Assembly (NCBI GenBank): GCA_029058705.1
Contig: JAIDXA010000239.1
Location: 1 to 8,067, forward strand
Direction: 5' to 3'
DNA length: 8,067 nucleotides
Origin: Paramuribaculum sp.
Lineage (GTDB): Bacteria; Bacteroidota; Bacteroidia; Bacteroidales; Muribaculaceae
Part shown: one piece after another, positions 6,604 to 8,067 of the stretch
How the letters are laid out: every line of letters begins with the position of its first letter
Numbering within the stretch: the first letter of the stretch is position 1
The notes under the pieces: model-generated
What the model was told of the DNA's origin: nothing
What the model saw: the letters and a program-made list of their open reading frames with translations, nothing else
Database searches by the model: none
Position numbers and translations under genes: made by a program

Positions 6604-7821
6604 ATGTTACGGATTAAATTCGCTATTTTATGTTTGGCCGGGAGTATTGGCTGTTATGCGCAACAAAGTGCTGTTAAAGAAGCTGATCACATACTGTCGT
6701 CGGCCAAGCCTGACTTTGCCGCCGCATTGAAGGCTGTCAAGCCCGCTCTTGAACACGAGGATACGAAGACCAGTGCTGAAGCATGGTATTATGCCGGTAA
6801 GGCGTCGCTTGGCCTGTGGGATCGTATGCTGCTCGACATCTCTTTGGGTCAGGAAGTGAAGAATGAGCGGAAGAAGGAGTGTGGCCATTATCTGATAGAT
6901 AGTTACGAGTATTTCCGCAAGTCGCTGATGTTTGACAGTCTGCCGAATGAAAAGGGGAAGATCAAGCCTAAATATTCTAAAGACATACTGAATCTGGAAG
7001 CGAAGAATTACCGGGCATTCAGGAACGCCGGAATCTTTCTTTATGATGTCAGGGATCTGCAAGGCGCTTATGATGCGTGGGAAATCTATGTCTCATTGCC
7101 GTCGACGCTGAAAAGGCAGAAGAAAAATGTAAAGGCCGATTCCCAGACTGAGCTCGGTCAGATTTATTATTATCAGGCACTTTGTGCGATGTCGACCAAT
7201 CATATGAGGAATGCGATAGACAAATTTGTCGAAGCGCGAATGACCGGTTTTTCCAACAAGGATCTGTATCTTTATGGAATGGAGGCATCGCGCCGGGAAA
7301 AGGCCGATTCGATGATGCTCGATTTTGCCAGGCTCGGATGCGAACTTTATGGAGACAAGGAGGTCAGTTTCGCTTTGGTCCTTATTAATGACTATCTGAA
7401 GAGACGTGACTATGAAACCTGCCAGGCTCTGGCGGAAAAGGCTCTTGCAGTTGATTCGGATGATAAAGTGAAGAGCCAGTTGTATGATGTTATGGGCGTT
7501 ATCTGTGATTCGGAAGGCGATTTTGAAGGGGCCTTGGCTAACTTCCAGAAGGCGGTTGTCTATGATCCGAACAGTGCGAAGGCTTATTTTGATCTTGCCC
7601 GCGTCATATATAATGCGTCGCTGAAGGTTGCTGAATCCGGCGGAGAGGAGAGTGAGGCTAATGCTGCGCCCGGACTTGAAAAGGCAGCGGAGTATTTTGA
7701 GAAAGCATACTCGCTCAATCCGTCAATGTCGCAGATTCCGGAAACGCTCTATGGGATCTACTACCGTCTCGGGGTCGGCTATGAAGCGAAAGCCACTGAA
7801 TGGGAGAAGCGCCAGAAGTAG
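6604..7821 (+). CDS. Exported tetratricopeptide-repeat protein (TPR B), paralogue of TPR A
   Basis: A 405-aa paralogue of the upstream TPR protein, nearly collinear with it. Shared blocks include WYxxGKAxLGxWD (61-73 here), LPxxKGKxKPKxxK (113-126) and residues 135-166, where 19 of 32 residues match at the same numbering; YYQAL (189-193) and AKxYFD (325-330) are also shared. The signal peptide has basic R3/K5 and a hydrophobic core (6-16), with probable cleavage at CYA|Q (19/20), aligned with AMA|Q of TPR A. Cys17 could suggest a lipoprotein, but the preceding SIG is a poor lipobox. TPR-like helix pairs are clearest at about 184-217, 291-324 (ending VVYDPNSAKAYFDLA) and 357-390, with a Gly/Glu/Ala-rich insert at about 342-357 where TPR A also has an insert. 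It is probably a soluble periplasmic binding or scaffold protein; no catalytic motif is visible and its role is unknown. The ATG follows A/G-rich sequence without a real Shine-Dalgarno and directly precedes the signal peptide. Confidence 0.9.
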   Translation: MLRIKFAILCLAGSIGCYAQQSAVKEADHILSSAKPDFAAALKAVKPALEHEDTKTSAEAWYYAGKASLGLWDRMLLDISLGQEVKNERKKECGHYLIDSYEYFRKSLMFDSLPNEKGKIKPKYSKDILNLEAKNYRAFRNAGIFLYDVRDLQGAYDAWEIYVSLPSTLKRQKKNVKADSQTELGQIYYYQALCAMSTNHMRNAIDKFVEARMTGFSNKDLYLYGMEASRREKADSMMLDFARLGCELYGDKEVSFALVLINDYLKRRDYETCQALAEKALAVDSDDKVKSQLYDVMGVICDSEGDFEGALANFQKAVVYDPNSAKAYFDLARVIYNASLKVAESGGEESEANAAPGLEKAAEYFEKAYSLNPSMSQIPETLYGIYYRLGVGYEAKATEWEKRQK

Positions 7822-7857
7822 GGGATTGCTGATGCCGAAACGCTGTAAGTGGTAAAT

Positions 7858-7943
7858 ACACTCGAACGCATGACTACAGTGTTCGGCTGTTACGGTGCTG
7901 TTGCATGAGTGTGATCAGAAATCGACGGAATTGATTGATCCAC
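7858..7943 (+). other. Two adjacent potential stem-loops downstream of TPR gene B
   Basis: ACACTC (7858-7863) can pair with GAGTGT (7907-7912); a competing smaller fold pairs CGAAC (7863-7867) with GTTCG (7881-7885). Next, GTGATCA (7911-7917) pairs with TGATCCAC (7936-7943) with one bulged C. A direct near-repeat GCATGACT/GCATGAGT also occurs (7868-7875 and 7903-7910). No T-tract follows. The region holds no credible ORF. It could be 3' UTR structure or part of the upstream region of a gene beyond the window. Confidence 0.3.
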
Positions 7944-7947
7944 AGGC

Positions 7948-7973
7948 TTGGCTTGGTAGTATATCCAAGCTAA
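7948..7973 (+). other. Stem-loop
   Basis: TTGGCTTGG (7948-7956) pairs with CCAAGCTAA (7965-7973): nine pairs with one G-T, around an 8-nt A/T-rich loop. The inner GCTTGG/CCAAGC is a perfect inverted repeat and could also be a protein-binding site. It lies 11 bases before the next hairpin. Confidence 0.4.
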
Positions 7974-7983
7974 ATGAAAAGTT

Positions 7984-8011
7984 GACATACTCTAAGAGTA
8001 TGTTTAGTTTT
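7984..8011 (+). terminator. Stem-loop with T-rich tail, candidate terminator of TPR gene B
   Basis: ACATACTC (7985-7992) pairs perfectly with GAGTATGT (7996-8003) around a 3-nt TAA loop, with a flanking G-T pair. The next bases, TTTAGTTTT, are T-rich. This is the best terminator candidate after TPR B, but it lies about 160 nt past the stop codon and the stem is A/T-rich. It could equally be an operator for a gene that starts beyond the right edge. Confidence 0.4.
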
Positions 8012-8067
8012 AAACCAATTTAAACATTAAGGAGCACACAAAACCCTCAATCAGAGTGTTGAAAGGA
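8005..8067. other. A/T-rich stretch to the right edge, no gene recognised
   Basis: The sequence turns A/T-rich (8004-8030) and then contains AGGAG (8030-8034) with no ATG within a usable distance. An imperfect hairpin pairs AACCCTC (8042-8048) with GAGTGTT (8054-8060), six of seven positions, around a 5-nt loop. This may be the leader of a gene or RNA that begins just outside the window. I could not identify it. Confidence 0.3.

Noticed and set aside
6646..6660. Possible lipoprotein signal in TPR B (Cys17)
   Set aside because: The residues before the Cys (S-I-G) make a poor lipobox, and the alignment with the AMA|Q site of TPR A favours ordinary signal peptidase I cleavage.
6533..6730. Open frame starting at an ATG just upstream of TPR B
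   Set aside because: It is out of frame with TPR B, overlaps its signal peptide region and shows no protein-like conservation signal; it lies in the probable leader.
7982..8004. TTGACA followed by TATGTT, resembling a sigma-70 promoter
   Set aside because: The spacing is only 11 bp, both boxes lie within the hairpin arms, and Bacteroidetes promoters follow a different consensus.
8030..8067. AGGAG followed by a GTG at 8056 as the start of a new gene
   Set aside because: The distance of over 20 bases is too long, Bacteroidetes rarely rely on Shine-Dalgarno sequences, and only four codons are visible.
1..8067. CRISPR arrays, tRNA or rRNA genes, insertion sequences, phage or defence genes
   Set aside because: No regularly spaced repeats, cloverleaf-like sequences, transposase motifs or defence-type domains were seen on either strand.

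Overview
The window looks like a chromosomal housekeeping region from a member of the Bacteroidales (Bacteroidota), perhaps a gut Muribaculaceae-like lineage; the family-level guess is inference only. Supporting signs are: promoter -7 elements of the Bacteroides type TAnnTTTG (exact matches at 2217-2224 and 6459-6466); start codons with no Shine-Dalgarno sequence and A/T-rich upstream bases; a GyrA with the Bacteroidetes-style QNRGGVG box; and a ClpC with a D-rich linker. There is no tRNA, rRNA, CRISPR array, insertion sequence or phage gene.

Layout. Bases 1-2035, minus strand: 5' part of clpC, an AAA+ unfoldase of the Hsp100 family, cut by the left edge after 678 residues. Bases 2036-2341: divergent intergenic region with a good gyrA promoter. 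Bases 2342-4900, plus strand: complete gyrA (852 aa). Bases 4901-5007: a 12-bp stem-loop, then a probable promoter. Bases 5008-6240: exported tetratricopeptide-repeat (TPR) protein A (410 aa). Bases 6241-6603: a textbook intrinsic terminator, a palindrome-rich stretch, an exact TAnnTTTG element and a leader that can fold into a hairpin followed by a T-rich run. Bases 6604-7821: exported TPR protein B (405 aa), a clear paralogue of A. Bases 7822-8067: no gene, but several consecutive stem-loops up to the window end.

How the genes relate. ClpC (cytoplasmic protein quality control) and GyrA (DNA supercoiling) are divergently transcribed housekeeping genes. The two TPR proteins carry Sec signal peptides, so they act outside the cytoplasm and probably do not touch gyrase directly. 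They arose by an old tandem duplication and now seem to be separate transcription units. Their function is unknown. The least explained parts are this paralogue pair, the possible attenuator-like leader of the second copy, and the stem-loop series after it. I did not find a convincing new multi-gene system.
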